From NCBI RefSeq assembly GCF_963678635.1, contig NC_087068.1, positions 19,870,714-19,934,713 of the forward strand: a stretch of 64,000 bases of DNA, in the 5' to 3' direction. The notes below the pieces were generated by a model. The model did not search any database, was not told the origin of the DNA, and saw only the letters and a list, made by a program, of their open reading frames with translations. The number at the start of each line of letters is the position of its first letter. Position 1 is the first letter of the stretch. Made by a program: the position numbers and the translations under genes. Of this stretch, positions 8,765 to 21,240 are shown piece by piece. The DNA is from Symsagittifera roscoffensis. Taxonomy: Eukaryota > Xenacoelomorpha > Acoela > Convolutidae.

Positions 8765-10315
8765 ATTTTTAGCTTTCATCCCACAATCACCTACAAAAAC
8801 CACAAAAGAAACAATAAAAATCACAATCTTCATCAAACAATTTTAAAATTCTATTAATCTCCTACACTTATAAATTTCTAAATTTAATATCAATGCAATA
8901 AATTCATCTATAATCTTTTCCCCCAAAGCAGTAAATCTAATTATGATGAAAATTTGTATCTTAAAATTCCCCCATAACTAGCAGTAAATTTCCAAATTCT
9001 ATGCAGTAAATTAATAAAATGCAATTGCAGTACTAACCTTTTGATATTTTCTTTCATTCGCACAGAAATTCTATCCACACTCGCACAGCTCGCCCACGAA
9101 GAATTGTTTAAAATAATGAATTTCAGTTTTAAGTTTTCACACTCAACAACTCTAACATACAATAACATGTTTCAAACTTTCCTTTAACCCGGTTGGAAAG
9201 GAATCATATACTAAACAAAACTAACCAACGCAGCTTACTAAATACCACAAATCATAGAATAACAGCATGACTTAGAAAAGGAAACCAACGGTACCCAAAC
9301 CGGATTAACCCAGTTTAAAACTGGATAATTTATTCTTTTGAAGACTATTACAAAGTCTTAGAAAGAAATAATAAAACACAAAAAAGTCGAAAGACAAACC
9401 CATACCACAAACAATTTGCTTTTTGGAAAAAGTACATAACCAACAAGACATAAGTAAAACCACAACAAACCCAACATAAAACGTTGTCACATAACAGGAC
9501 CCCTCACAAACACCGCATGAAATCATACTCCCACTCCTGGCCTAACCCACCAGGAAAGGACGTCCTGAGCATGCTCTATAGCCGGCCTAACCCACCGCGC
9601 TACATCCACGCTTTGTGACCACACCTTTATTTTTAATAAGAGCTACTCAAGGGTGAGTAACTCTTCAAAATAACCGAACTAAAACAAAAAGCTTTTGTGA
9701 AAACAACTAACTAAAATCATTATTAAAAAATATTAAACTAATAAAAGTTTTATAAAATGTAAAATCACATGATGCAATATATAGATCAGAATACAACACC
9801 AAGGACGAACATCAAAAGACAAGACGACCTCACTACACTCGAGAGAGAATGACCAACTACAATCGATATGCCGCTCAAAATCACAACTCAAAGGATTTAG
9901 AGTACGACTTGACTTCGCAGAAAAGGACTTCATTGAACTAGACCAATGACCACCTCGATGTTCAAGTATACGTACAGATCCGAGTAACCAGGCATCCCCT
10001 CCACGCACAATCTCCACGCCATTCCCAAACTAGATCATACACAAAAGAAGTTCTCCACGCAGAACAGAAAAACCTGACATAGCCAACCATTCTGGAATCA
10101 GAATTGACTTTGTTGAAGAGACTCAGTCGTCGTCACAAGAAGAAGCGAAAGAAAATTATGATGTTCGCCAAATACCAACGTCCATCATCCACCCTTGAAT
10201 TACAGAAGAACTGTTCTAAAAAACTCTGTAAAACCCGGATGGGTGGAACCTGATCTAAACTATATTTTATGATTGGATAAATTAAATGTTTTACCAATGT
10301 AAAGTATTTAATATT
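8765..10315. other. No gene recognised
   Basis: I see no supported coding region. Small features are three GCAGTAAAT words between about 8925 and 9015, a near-perfect palindrome CCAGTTTAAAACTGG near 9311, and two GGCCTAACCCACC words near 9540 and 9580. The 3' LTR of the retroelement may lie here or just beyond, but I could not delimit it. Confidence 0.4.
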
Positions 10316-10640
10316 AACCAATCATGATCCATCTAACTAACAACCCACTTATTTGTAAGTGCTGAAGTTACTTGTAATTTCAGCACCAGAGAGATTTGAA
10401 TTTAACTTAGAAATTAGTTGGACTCTCCCGAGCACTTCAGCAGCCGCAATAAACCAGTATACCCTAGATCTATTGAGCCTAGCAGAGACTAGTTAAACAA
10501 CCTGAGACTAGATAGTATAAGAGTAAGATTAGGATCGGTATTAGACTAAGAAGTTGCACGAATCTATCCGGCCGAAAATAAGATAGCGTGACGAGCAGAC
10601 GGTGTACCCTATCCGAAATTACTCTATGAGTTATACACTT
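10316..10640 (+). repeat. Dispersed repeat R3, single copy
   Basis: The block with AGAGTAAGATTAGGATCGG and TTAGACTAAGAAGTTGCACG matches 53335-53615 in the same orientation and 54866-55035 in reverse. Copies sit downstream of retroelement copy 1 and upstream of copy 2, so it could be LTR-derived, but that is only positional. A hairpin GTGCTGAA...TTTCAGCAC lies near 10360-10387. Confidence 0.6.
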
Positions 10641-10883
10641 CGCTCATAACTCAGCATCTTAATTAACCGACTTGACAAAACTGGCTCTTTTCAAGCCGCC
10701 CCAATTTAATTTTGCTTTTAAATTTTTTTCTATTTAATGAATTGAGGTAGTATATTGCCATACAAGTAATGACACGCATATACTGCATAATGTGACACAA
10801 ACACCAGACTCAGCTTGTAATTTTTTTAGATCAAAAACAAAAACTTCGGTGTTGCCTTGATACTTTGAAATTTCAACTCAAAC

Positions 10884-11094
10884 ATGGACGTAAACACGAC
10901 AGCTAGAACGACATCTAATCAAACTTCGACTTCATACTTCGACGCAGTTTTCGACTTCAGTTCGACTCCTACATATTCGACTACAAACTTCTCTAGATTT
11001 ACAACCGAATCAATTATACATACGACTTATAAACCAGAAAAAATGGAAAAGTACATTTCAGTACTGATGGCTACGGTTGGACTTGACACTCTTC
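10884..11094 (+). CDS. Exon-like ORF, Ser/Thr-rich, unknown
   Basis: An ATG after AAATTTCAACTCAAAC opens about 70 codons rich in Ser, Thr and Phe, with sequons NTT, NQT and NFS. It then reads KPEKMEKYISVLMATVG and reaches CAG|GTATTT, a plausible 5' splice site near 11095. The continuation past that point to 11168 looks intronic. This could be the first coding exon of a host or element gene. I see no partner exon and cannot name a family. Confidence 0.25.
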
Positions 11095-11169
11095 AGGTAT
11101 TTTTCAAACTTAAGCCATTTTCATTACTCAAACCACATGAGATTGAGAAAAGTATAATTGTGTTTTAAT

Positions 11170-12098
11170 TGAGTTCTTTTCTCTGTTACTAAGTTATGTT
11201 ACTAAGTTTTTAGGAACAAGATATTTCTTGATAGATAATTTCATAAAGTGATCCTTTCGAAAACTAGTGAAAAAATTGAACATACCCCGAATGAACAACA
11301 AAACTGCTGATCATTTTACAATAAAAAAAAACTGATTTAATATGCTAAGTTATTTTCTATACAGACAAACTTCAAACTTTTAAATTAAATTTTATATCAC
11401 ACTGCTGGTTTTGACTAATAGAATTTCCGATGGCAGGGAGTGATTGAGTGGCGAGGGGATCAGGGATTATTTATGAGAAAGGGCCTAATTGCCATGGAAA
11501 AGAGCGTACACATATTTTTCAAAAAAGGCTATAATAAGTGTTTTTTTTCCAGATTAATCATAAAGGCAAACAAAACAAAATCGATCGATTATAATGAGAC
11601 TAAAAATAAAATAAGATCGATTATAAGGGATTTAAATTTATTCATTTGGCATGGAATTTTTCAAATATAATGAATATAGTATGAATTTTATTCTCTAATT
11701 TACTTTGATTTGAATGACAGGATGTTAAAGGAAGATTTTTAAACTGTGAACGATTTTATCCCTAAGGCTCCGTTGCAGAGAATACTATGAATTTAATTTC
11801 TAGTAACATTTTCTTGAGACGGAATATCATATCTCAAACTTTTTGGAATTTTTCTGTTAGCTACTAATTTTTTCACGGATTGATCAAAAGACGATATCTT
11901 AGAAGTTCGAGAACAATTAAGAAAAAAATCGTAAGATAGTAAGTTTTCCTTCGAAAAATTATGCATTTTAACAGAAAGTTTTTATTAGAGTACAACGTTT
12001 TAAAGTACGCAAAGTGCTCCTCTTTCGCAGATGCCAATAGTGAACCGACCGACGCCAAAAAAGTATTTAGCGTCTAAAAAAGTATGATTAAAGAAAAC
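11170..12098. other. No gene recognised
   Basis: AT-rich sequence with only short, unsupported ORFs on both strands and no repeat match that I noticed within the window. Confidence 0.4.
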
Positions 12099-12450
12099 AA
12101 GACTGCTCGTATCAGGGCGAAGCCCTGAAAACTCCGACTGCCTCTTAAGGTTTACGGACCAGTAATAACATTAAAAAAATTAAATGTAATAAAAAAAATG
12201 AAATTTTTTTCTCAAGTTTGAAAGTTTTTATAAAAATCATCCCCCACAGGCCATATAAAGAACAAAAGGATATATTTCGCTCCTTGCAACAAATCAAATA
12301 TGGCAAATAAGCTTCTTTCAACCAGTTTGGAACGATTTCTAAGACGGATTAAATCTCCGCTTACGCTTTAATAGCGCGAAATATATCGCGCGTTAATTGT
12401 CAGAAAGTGGCCAAAATGGTAATCTTTAAACCCCCATAACTTTATAAAAA
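12099..12450 (+). repeat. Dispersed repeat R4, copy 1
   Basis: Begins AAGACTGCTCGTATCAGGGC and matches 50580-50985 in the same orientation, including GACGGATTAAATCTCCGCTT and an ATAGCGCGAAATA segment. A 7-bp hairpin TCAGGGC-gaa-GCCCTGA is at 12112-12128. Related hairpin-bearing fragments appear near 49390 and 49940. No coding capacity; probably a short non-autonomous element. Confidence 0.65.
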
Positions 12451-13316
12451 GTGATCACAGGTGTAATATCTTTTCAAATTTAAGCTCAGCAAAACAATAC
12501 CTTTTGAATAATATAATGAAATTTCCGTCAAAAATGGCTAGTTAAAAAGTCTAAATTTGTCTGAAGAAAAAAAACACACCCAGAGCACAAACATTCCGTT
12601 ACTTTTGAAATTCGGACTAATTAGCAAGATGTATATACCGTTATCGCAATCTGAAGGTTATTACACAACTAAATGCAGAAGAAGAATGAAAAAACTGACA
12701 TATAAATGTTTCTTCTGGGGAAACTGTTTGCTAAACAAAACTTTAGTTATTTTCTTGTTAAAAACATTCAAAACTTTAGTACAAAACGCTTTTGATGCAC
12801 AAAATGGGTTTAATGATTAAGGGCCTAAGAATATACAGTACTTTTTAAAGAAGTGATCATACAAAAACGTTAAAAACTTGTAAGATAGGAAAAAGTCTTC
12901 TACAAATCATATACGAAGCACTCAGAAAAATGGATGGACACCTGCACTGGAGTTCATGAAAAAAAAGTGATTAAATTTAATTTTTTTTGTCAGTATAAAA
13001 AAGTGAAAAATAATCGATTATAAAAAATGGAATATATTGCTTTTTTTAATAGAGCATTGAACTTCATTGCGGCAAATCTATTATGATTGATCTGTATCTT
13101 TTTTATATATGAAGTAAATGAAGCTGAATTGTAATTGATTTTTTTCCACTTTGATAAGATGTGAGTTTCAACGCACCCAAAAATTTTTGCGTGTGTTTAA
13201 GCAAAACTGGTTACCTGTTGTTCAATTTCGTTTTTTGCGCATTTTGATTATTGTTACTAATTTCTTATTATTATTTCTTATTAAATTTTGTTTCTTTCAA
13301 AAACCTTTTCAGCAGA
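12451..13316. other. No gene recognised
   Basis: AT-rich. An ORF of 87 codons at 12557-12820 has no recognisable domain and no conserved partner, so I do not call it. Confidence 0.4.
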
Positions 13317-13490
13317 TGACCTTGCTTGATTTTCTGAAAGCATAACACCAAGATATATTGTTTAGACCATAAACAAAACCATTACGAACTAGTTGTTTTA
13401 TTTGTGCTCTCAGTTAAGAGCTATTCGTAATTCACCAATCCGTTCACCAATATTGATAGCGATCATACCCTGCGGTATGATATAGCGCAG
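13317..13490 (+). repeat. Left LTR-like end
   Basis: Matches the segment starting at 19611 over about 160 bp, for example GAAAGCATAACA, ACTAGTTGTTTTAT, GCTCTCAGTTAAGA and TATTGATAGCGATCATACCC. The match ends near 13475 (CCCTGCGG). Exact LTR ends and a primer-binding site are not clear. Confidence 0.6.
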
Positions 13491-13589
13491 TCAGCAGGAT
13501 TTACAAAAAACCCACTAGCATGATTTTTTTTGTGAAGAGCTTCAGTGGAGCCGCCATTAGAAGGGTCCAGGTTGGCCACGGTCGTCGAA

Positions 13590-14570
13590 ATGGTAGAATT
13601 ACATGAAAAACCGGAACTCGTCGATCCAACAGAACCGCTTTTGGAAGTTTAAAAAACAGGGGAAACCGAAGAACAACGGAAGAACAGAGAAGTTAGAAAC
13701 AAATAAAAATGTGTCGGATGGGAAAATCAATGTCTTAAGTTCGCGAAGGGGGCATTTTGTGTAACTCAGTACCATGGGATGATGCAGATGCGAAGGTGAG
13801 AAGTTGTTTGTTCCTTTGTTTAGGCACAGAAGGACAAAGGCAAGTTCAACCAAAACTTCCAGGGTTAAACCTAGTCTAAACGAACAAAATCACTAATGCA
13901 AGTGTTAAAAGTTTTTTTGATCACAGAAAGAGTTATTGCATTCGAACGATACAATTTTCTTTGTCGTAAAAAATGACTCGTTAGAACAATTTCATGCTGG
14001 TTAAGTGGAACTTGCATCAAGGGCAGACTGCGTGGACCGAGAGGATGCAGGAACTCGGGATATATTCACAACACATGAACAACGAACAAATCGCAGAGGA
14101 AGTGTTACCAGAAACACGGTCAGCACTATGAATAAACTATCAGACGTGAAAAAGATAGATATAACATAGCAGAACCATGAAATCAAATCCATTCGTTTCT
14201 TCATCATCTTTCAAAAACAAAACAAGAGCCAAGAGGCTTTTTTTCAACCTCGAGGGCGGGGCGGAAAATCACAAAATTCAGAATAGAGGCAGATACCCAC
14301 GAAGAAAACAAAATCCGCACGGAAACCAGAACAGAAATCCACAAAATAACATGCCACAAAAACAATGCTAAAAACAGGGAAACACTTTTGTACTCAATCA
14401 TTTACAGATATGTCAAGCAAAAGACAAAAGCTGTGAAAAATGAGCAGAACGGGGACCTTTTGCAAAAGTCTGTAGATCGAAGAACTTTCTACAAAATAAA
14501 AATGACGACCAACCCAGTACGGAAGTTGATCAAACTCAAATAATAGAAATGAATGAACCACTGGCCGTTG
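13590..14570 (+). pseudogene. gag remnant with decayed zinc knuckle
   Basis: Several short plus-strand frames carry Gag-like basic text. Near 14404-14475 the frame reads QICQAKDKSCEK, a stop, then GPFAKVCRS. This is a CCHC nucleocapsid knuckle in which a Cys codon has become TGA and the usual His is Pro. An upstream Arg/Asn/Gln-rich stretch (14220-14370) fits the nucleocapsid linker. Gag would package element RNA; this copy cannot. Confidence 0.55.
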
Positions 14571-16190
14571 CCGACTTTACGTCGCAGAATGGATGGGAGG
14601 AGTTACACAGAGATAATTTTTCCATATTGGCAACCGACAAAACGAAAATTCAACAGTCATCAAAAACATCCCTACGGAAGACGCTGCACGAAACATAGCG
14701 TAAAATAATGGAAAATTTTTTGTATCAAAAGGACGACTATTCATTGCAATCGAATCCAATTAGCCCCATTTATTGTGGCAGACGATCAAAAAGCAAACAT
14801 ACTCGGCCGAAAACTACTACCAAAAATCAGGATAAAATTGATACAAGAAAAACCTCAAAGCTACCAAATCTTAAATAAAAATGAGTGGCAAAGGTCCAAA
14901 TTAGAAATGAAACAGTGGGTGAAACACAATTTCACACAACTATGCATCAGAGTAGGGAAACTTAAAAACCATGTGATGAAAACGCAATTGATTCCAAACG
15001 CGACAGCTATTCAGCAAAGGTCGCAGGATCCCAATTCATCTGCAAGAAAGAGTTGAAACAGAGGTAAGCAAATTGATAGACCAGAAACATTTTGTGAAAT
15101 TAGACAAACGTTCAGACAAACAAATCATCAGTTCGATCGTAATCACCGTGAAAAAAGATCAAACGATGAAACTCGCACTAGAATCGAGGAAAATTAACAA
15201 ATTCATTCACAAAATCAAATATCAACTGCCAAAAATGGAGCTATTTTTCGATAATATCGCACCAACGATAAAACCTGACACAAGAAAATAAACGCTGCTC
15301 TCGTCATTAGATTCGAGTTATGCATACTCGCAAATCCCGTTGGATAAGCAAACTCGCAAACAATGCAAAATTAGCCTCATACTAGTTCCAAACAGGCTTA
15401 TATGGCCTCACTGATATGCCGGCAGAATTCCAAAAAGCAATCGACCTCACAAACAAACTGCAAAACTACCAAACTGCTAGTATGCATATCTGGATGACCT
15501 AATAATTGTTACTAAAGGATCGATGGATATCCACAAAAACACATTGCGGGAAATTCTACAATCTCGATAGACAATAAAAGATCTCGAGAAAACAAATTGA
15601 ATGGCTCGGCCATAATATAGATAGCGAGGGCACCCTTAACAAGAAAAACAGAAGCCATAGCAAAGCTTCATGAGTTCCATACACCATCTTACAAGATACG
15701 TTCCCCACCTGGCACAAACTGTCGCGGTATTACGCCCACTACTAAAAACACAGATAAGCACCGAAAATTGGTTGCGGATATTACACAAAGTAAACATTTT
15801 GACCAAAACATTGAAACACGCATGGTTTGTGACGCATCTACATTCAGTTTAGGAGCTGCCCTAGAACCGAATACATCTGAGGGGTGGGTAGCAATCGCAT
15901 GTGCGTCAACATTCGTGAATTCATTGGAAGATAAGTACTCAGAAAATGAGCGAGAACTCTTGGGGGTCTTTTGGGCAATCGACCACCTCAAATACTACTT
16001 ATACGGGAAAAATGATTATTACCGAACACCAAGCTTTGCTCAGTGCATCAAACGCAAGCGAATGATCAAAAAAAGTCAAAGTACACTCACGAGATAGATC
16101 GATTGGTTAATCCTTCTCAACTTTGACATGAAACATTTGGCAGGAAATAAAATGGGATTATTTGACTACATATCCCAAAATCCGGTTGGA
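14571..16190 (+). pseudogene. pol remnant: protease edge, reverse transcriptase, RNase H
   Basis: ADDQKANILGRKLLPKI near 14778-14830 marks the protease/RT boundary. RT fragments include SSLDSSYAYSQIPLD at about 15302-15346 and the YLDD catalytic box at 15487-15498. The thumb appears at about 15670-15730 (SSIHHLTRYVPHLAQT). RNase H is read at 15768-16010, with VCDASTFSLGAALE and SENERELLGVFWAIDHLKYYLYG. At least six stops or frameshifts separate the parts. Together these would copy RNA into cDNA in particles; the copy is dead. Confidence 0.85.
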
Positions 16191-17120
16191 TTAGCAAAAA
16201 CTCTTTGTGAGTACGATGAAAGTTTTTTGTGGCGTCAGCCAACTCATTCATAACTAATCCTGGCAACTTATTGATTGACAACTTAATTCTAATAAACCAA
16301 TAAGAAACTAGCACCGTATCGGTTGATCGAAAAATGCGCGGAAAATGAAAGATCGCTAATAAGGCAACCATATTCTCAACTCCATTCCAAACATTTCACT
16401 CACCGCATAAGCGGTCAAATACCCAAACAAAAGTTCAATCATTTGCTCACAACTTATTCTAAAAATAAGTCGGACACTGAAACTCTCAAAAATAAAACTG
16501 AATCTGTCAATTCATTACAATCCGTGACAAAACGGAGGAGTATGAGAAACGTAGTAGTCTCCAAGGATTTGAAAGAGGGTTCAACCCAAAAGAGGATTAG
16601 ACAAATCGCAGTGGAAACAACTAGGAAACGGATCGGAGGCAGGGAGAATCTGATCGGGAGGAGATCTTCTCAGACCCCAGCTGGCATAGACAAAGGCCAA
16701 AGGACATTCAGAGAAGCCACGCAGACAAAACAATAAAAACCAGCTACAGTCAATGACGCAAAAGAGATTATAAAACTTGCAACAGAGAAGAAAAAAAACT
16801 ACATTTCCGAAAACCGTTCTCCGCGATACCAACAAAAGTTCCAGCAAAAAAACAACCATGAAACCAATCGCTGAAAACGAAACTACAAATAGTCAACAAA
16901 AAAAACCAATCAAGGCATCGTCGTACACCCAAAAGAAGCCAAAAACACAGATCACGGACACAGAAACGGAATCGAAACAAAAGAAACTTGTCAATCCAAA
17001 CAAAAGAAACTTATGAATACTGCGTTAGACGCGTGGACCCGAGTACGACAACTCAGGAGGAAACACATCCAAGTTTGGAACCGCCCAGGATGACCGCAAT
17101 ACAATCCCAACTAGATGCCA
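16191..17120 (+). other. RNase H-integrase linker of the degenerate element
   Basis: Lys/Gln/Ser/Thr-rich broken frames (for example 16323-16736 and 16777-17016) with no catalytic motif. They fit the unstructured spacer of pol. The composition continues that of the adjoining pol pieces. Confidence 0.4.
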
Positions 17121-18145
17121 GCCATAAATTGGCACTATAAGGACTGGTAGCTACGGTCAACAAAAAAATTAAAACGGAGATTGAGGAGGACACACCATAG
17201 TACAGGAAAAATCTTCAAGGTTCTAGGAATCAGTTTTAACGCAGCTGCAACGCGAGAAGAAGGAACAAGCGCCCGCTCATTAACTTTCTAAAAAAATGAG
17301 ACTGGGAGGCATTTAAGATGTCTTTGGACAATATTGGTACAACATTTGACACCGCCTTCACGTATGAGATGATTGTCTGCTCATAGACGAACGCATTTCA
17401 ATTGCTGCTCAGCTTCGGCAGACAGAAATTGACAGCTTGCACCTTGCTCACCCCGGTTCAGCGGACATGCTAGACTTTTGCCAGCACCTTTGTTTTCCAC
17501 ACATTCACAGATCAATTATGCAAATGGCCCAAGGATGTCGTCAGTGCACAGAACAAGGTAAAGATTTGAAACCAATAAGACTTGAGACGCATATATATTA
17601 GTTGTTTTAGACAAATGGTCAAAACTTCAAACGGCAAAAGTAGTTTCGAACACGACAGCGGACGTCGCACCAAAACTTATGCAACGTTACATCTCAAATA
17701 ACGGAGTACCACGTAGGCTAAGATGCGACCAGGCAGAAAAATATCGAGCTAAAAAGTTTCAACTTTTTTGCAAATCAAACAAATTAAAACTCTTTTTTGC
17801 ACCGGTTGATGATCACAGATCCATAGGTGTGTTGGGCGATTAAATTAAACTGTTGAACGGGGACTCGGAGTTATGAAAAATGCCTCAAATAACACTTCGT
17901 TCAAGCTAGCCTCGGATGTTGCGGAAACTATTAAAACGCTGAGTATAACTCCACACGGAGTGACAAAAATTACAGCTTTTCAAGCACATATGGGTAGAAA
18001 AGCTAATACTCCACTCTCAAACATAGCAACAAATAGTTCGCCTAACAATTTAAACCGGGAAAACGCTAAACACGCTTGCTTAGATCGGAAAAACCTGCTA
18101 TACCCTCCAATCCCAGCAGAAATCATGCACGACCTTCAGAAGTAG
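17121..18145 (+). pseudogene. Integrase remnant of the degenerate Ty3/gypsy element
   Basis: The zinc-binding module is read at about 17400-17570 (DSLHLAHPGSADML, then CRQCTEQGKDLKP). The core follows in a broken frame: DKWSKLQTAKVV near 17610, then RCDQAEKY with the second Asp near 17724 and a region around 17800-17840 where the Glu is expected. ITAFQAHMGRKANTPLSNI at 17970-18030 is the usual segment after the core. Several stops make it inactive. The segment 17120-17562 is repeated at 20142-20581. Confidence 0.75.
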
Positions 18146-19200
18146 TCCGAAGACGAGGTCACCATTAAAAGAAGAACACCAGAATCAACCATCGTGCAAC
18201 AATCACCAGCCATAGACAACTCTCAGCAATCAAACGCAGGTGTGAAAACTAGGCGAGCATTTGCTCCGGAAAAAGAAAAATTAAGTCCAAGATTTAAGGG
18301 ATTCAGCAACAAATTGAACCAAATAATTGAAAAAGGAATAGAACAAGTAGCACGGAAGACAGTTAGTCTGGCAACGAAGGTGAAAAAAACCAAATACGTT
18401 TGAGCAAAAATAGAAAACCATTGATGGAAAAATTCTAACATAAACGCCACACACAGCGTGGGTTCAAACAAAGGGAAAACAACCAAGACTATTAAGAAAT
18501 AGTGGATTTGCATTTGTACGTAATCCATTAATTTACAATTAAAAAACAACCGTCACGACTTAGCGACTATGTGGCATATAAATCAGCTCCGAGAACTGGA
18601 CCCTGTTTGCGTCTTTTAGATATCGAAAATCCAACCAAACGCGCCACAAAATCCTATGTTCCGGGAGGATACATAGGGACTCCCAGTGAAACGAACTGGG
18701 AAGGAACTAAAAAGCAGCCCAACAAAAAGAAAAGCCACAGGAAAATGAACTGGGGCTTTTCTTCGCACAACGAACACCAACAAGGGGGATGAAGTTCCAA
18801 TCGGAGTCCAGAAGACTACAGTCAGAAAGCGCCACATCAGTCTCGTCAAGTGATTCGGGGTCATCAATTTCAGAAAACGTAGCACCAGTGCCAAAGTAGG
18901 TAAACAATGAGAACACACTGGAAGCCGCAAAACAACTACCACCAACAAAAAATCAGGTCGAGTCAGACAGTCAACCCAGTACCGATAATTGAAATTGGAA
19001 ACATCGTACAATCACCAACAAAACAAAGAAATTCTGAAAATAATCTTCAACGGAAGGACACCAAAAATTTGCCACAATCTCAAAGCAACAGTATCTACAA
19101 CCGAGCGTAAGCCCAGCCTAAAAAATCCTATCTCTGAGATGGGATTTCACGAGAAATCGCCAGAATATAAAGCTTGGTGTAAGACCAAAAGCAAATGAGG
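18146..19200 (+). pseudogene. C-terminal tail of pol, degraded
   Basis: Short frames at 18194-18403 and 18571-18792 are basic and Ser/Pro-rich (TRRAFAPEKEKLSPRFKGF). They appear to continue the integrase tail. No domain is recognised. Further text to about 19600 is uninformative. Confidence 0.4.
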
Positions 19201-19610
19201 ACAATCAGCCAATCGAGATTATCGACTTAGTGTCCCCCGGGAAAGCCCACAGAAAAAAAATTCTCGTCATAACGATTATACAAAACAAAAAATCCACAAT
19301 ATTAGAGCTCGACTATAAAACAGACGACCTCGAGGAACACCAAAATAAGCATCTCAAAGAATATGAGGACGACGATGGCGGAACATAGCAACAAAAAGGA
19401 AAAGAGAAAAAAGAAAAGTAATCATGTAGTCCTACTCGGACCTAAAACTGCAACGCCGTCGTTATGGGACGTAAGAATGCGGTCCTCTTGGGACCTAAAA
19501 ATCAAACCTAAGTTTTTGTTATTTACGAGGGGGAATATCATCCGGCCGGATTGGCAAAGTTAGTATTTAATCTATATTATTTTGAGCTGACTGCGTTTAG
19601 CTGGTCAGAT

Positions 19611-19780
19611 GACATTACTTGATGTTATGAAAGCATAACATCAAGGTTTGTTGTTTCGATAATATAAACATTACCTACTAGTTGTTTTATATGGGCTCTC
19701 AGTTAAGAACTATTCGTAGTTTACCAATCCGTTCGGATTCAATATTGATAGCGATCATACCCTGCGGCCTGACAGGGATC
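19611..19780 (+). repeat. Right LTR-like end with perfect hairpin
   Basis: Homologous to 13317-13475. It starts with a perfect 12-bp hairpin CTTGATGTTATG (19618-19629), loop AAAG, CATAACATCAAG (19634-19645). The left copy retains the right arm but has a mutated left arm. Confidence 0.6.
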
Positions 19781-20141
19781 AAGAACTACAAAAACTTCGC
19801 TACTTTTTTGATAATTGTAAAAATTCTTGCAGAATATTGCACAACGCGAAACAAAAACATAATGAAAAAAAAACACTTTAATTGATTTTAAATGAACAAC
19901 AAATAAATTTCAATTTAAAAACAATGAATTATACTCTGTAATTTGTTTTTAGATTTGAGCTAAGGACGTTAAGCCCATTGCACAAGATACAGAAGTTTTG
20001 CTAGCTCAATTGTCAGTGCTTGTGCGATAAAATGATAAACTGTACAATGAATCAAGCTAAAGTTAGAGTTTAGTTTCAAGTAGATTGACTCTTGGTTGGT
20101 AACTTCAAATCTAATATTACAGGCCCGATTCTCATACGTTG
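19781..20141. other. No gene recognised
   Basis: AT-rich spacer between the right LTR-like end and the next retroelement fragment. I see nothing supportable. Confidence 0.4.
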
Positions 20142-20581
20142 CAGTCATAAATTGGTACTAGTAGGACTGGTAGCTACGGTCAACAAAAAAGCTAAAACGG
20201 AGATTGAGGAGGACATACCATTGTACAGGAAAAATCTTCAAGATTCTAGGAATCAGTTTTAACGCAGCTGCAACGCGAAAAGAAGGAACATGCGCCCGCT
20301 CGTGAACTTTGTGAAAAAACGAGACTGGGAGGCAATTAAGATGTCTTTGGACAATATTGGTACAACATTTGACACCGCCTTCACGGTGAGAAGATTGTCT
20401 GGTCATAGAAGAACGCATTTTAATTGCTGCTCAGCTTCAGCAGACAGATATTGACAGCTTGCACCTTACTCTCCCCTGTTCAGCGGACATGCTGGACCTT
20501 TGCTAGCACCTTTGGTTTTCACACATTCACAGATCAATTATGCAAATGGCCCAAGGATTTCGTCAGTGCACGGAACAAGGT
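20142..20581 (+). mobile_element. Truncated second copy of the degenerate integrase region
   Basis: About 440 bp collinear with 17120-17562, including AATATTGGTACAACATTTGA and CAAATGGCCCAAGGAT. It stops abruptly at GGAACAAGGT, where the composite repeat beginning CTCATTAGCG takes over. The clean edge marks an insertion or rearrangement breakpoint. Confidence 0.75.
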
Positions 20582-20959
20582 CTCATTAGCGTATGTGATT
20601 TCTAATAGAAATTTATCGCAACAAAATCTCCGCAAGCTTGCAACCAATGGAGTTTTACTAAACTTGCGGTAAATTGTTGAGGCGGTGATACAAAACTTTG
20701 AATAAAAATATAGATTTTCCACATTTTTTTCTCAAAACATTGAAATACGATAAAGTTTTTCCTAACTTGAGCTAAACTTTGCTTTATATAATGCTCTGAA
20801 CATAAAAAGATCATAGTAGCTGAATCAATTTTGAAACTTCCGGAAAGTAGCAAAATTAGTCGTAATTTTCGAGATGGTGAAGTAAAAATTTATCAAATCT
20901 ATCCAATTGATTCCATTTTACCTTTTATTTGTGTAATTAACTGGTTATTGTGTTCATTT

Positions 20960-21240
20960 CAGGAGTTTTTAAATTCTTTCCTTGTGAGGTGTAATTCAGC
21001 CGTAAAATTAAAGCTTTGATACTCAATACTTGATTCAAAAGTGAACTCATTGATTGATTAAGTTTCTCTAAAGAGACTTTTACTTAGTCGGATAACTCTA
21101 TTTCGTACAATCAAAACGTCCAAAAAATTAAGAATTAAGTAAGTGTTAACATCTATTTCATCAATAAGAAAATCAATTGGATTTTTTTCTTTTTTCTTGT
21201 TAAGTAAGTCGAGGAAATTCAAATGTTTTTTGATAGAAAT
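20960..21240 (-). pseudogene. Conserved small Maverick-end protein, copy 1 (broken)
   Basis: On the minus strand this encodes the same protein as 22136-22417, with landmarks IKKHLNFL, KKKEKNPIDFLI, RNRVIRLS, FRETYSINEF and AELHLTRKE. The ATG has changed, so it cannot start normally. Five copies of this protein occur in the window. Confidence 0.55.

Larger units (their letters stand above)
13317..19780 (+). mobile_element. Degenerate Ty3/gypsy retrotransposon
   Basis: Gag, reverse transcriptase, RNase H and integrase remnants follow in canonical Ty3/gypsy order between two similar ~160-bp terminal segments. Every domain carries stops or frameshifts. It differs from the element at 1-8764: the RNase H and integrase sequences are of another lineage and there is no envelope. 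Confidence 0.85.

Noticed and set aside
9733-10017. Minus-strand 94-codon frame
   Set aside because: No domain, no conserved copy in the window, and no convincing splice or promoter context.
18616-19011. 131-codon minus-strand frame
   Set aside because: Antisense to the decayed pol tail, with no domain and no conservation.
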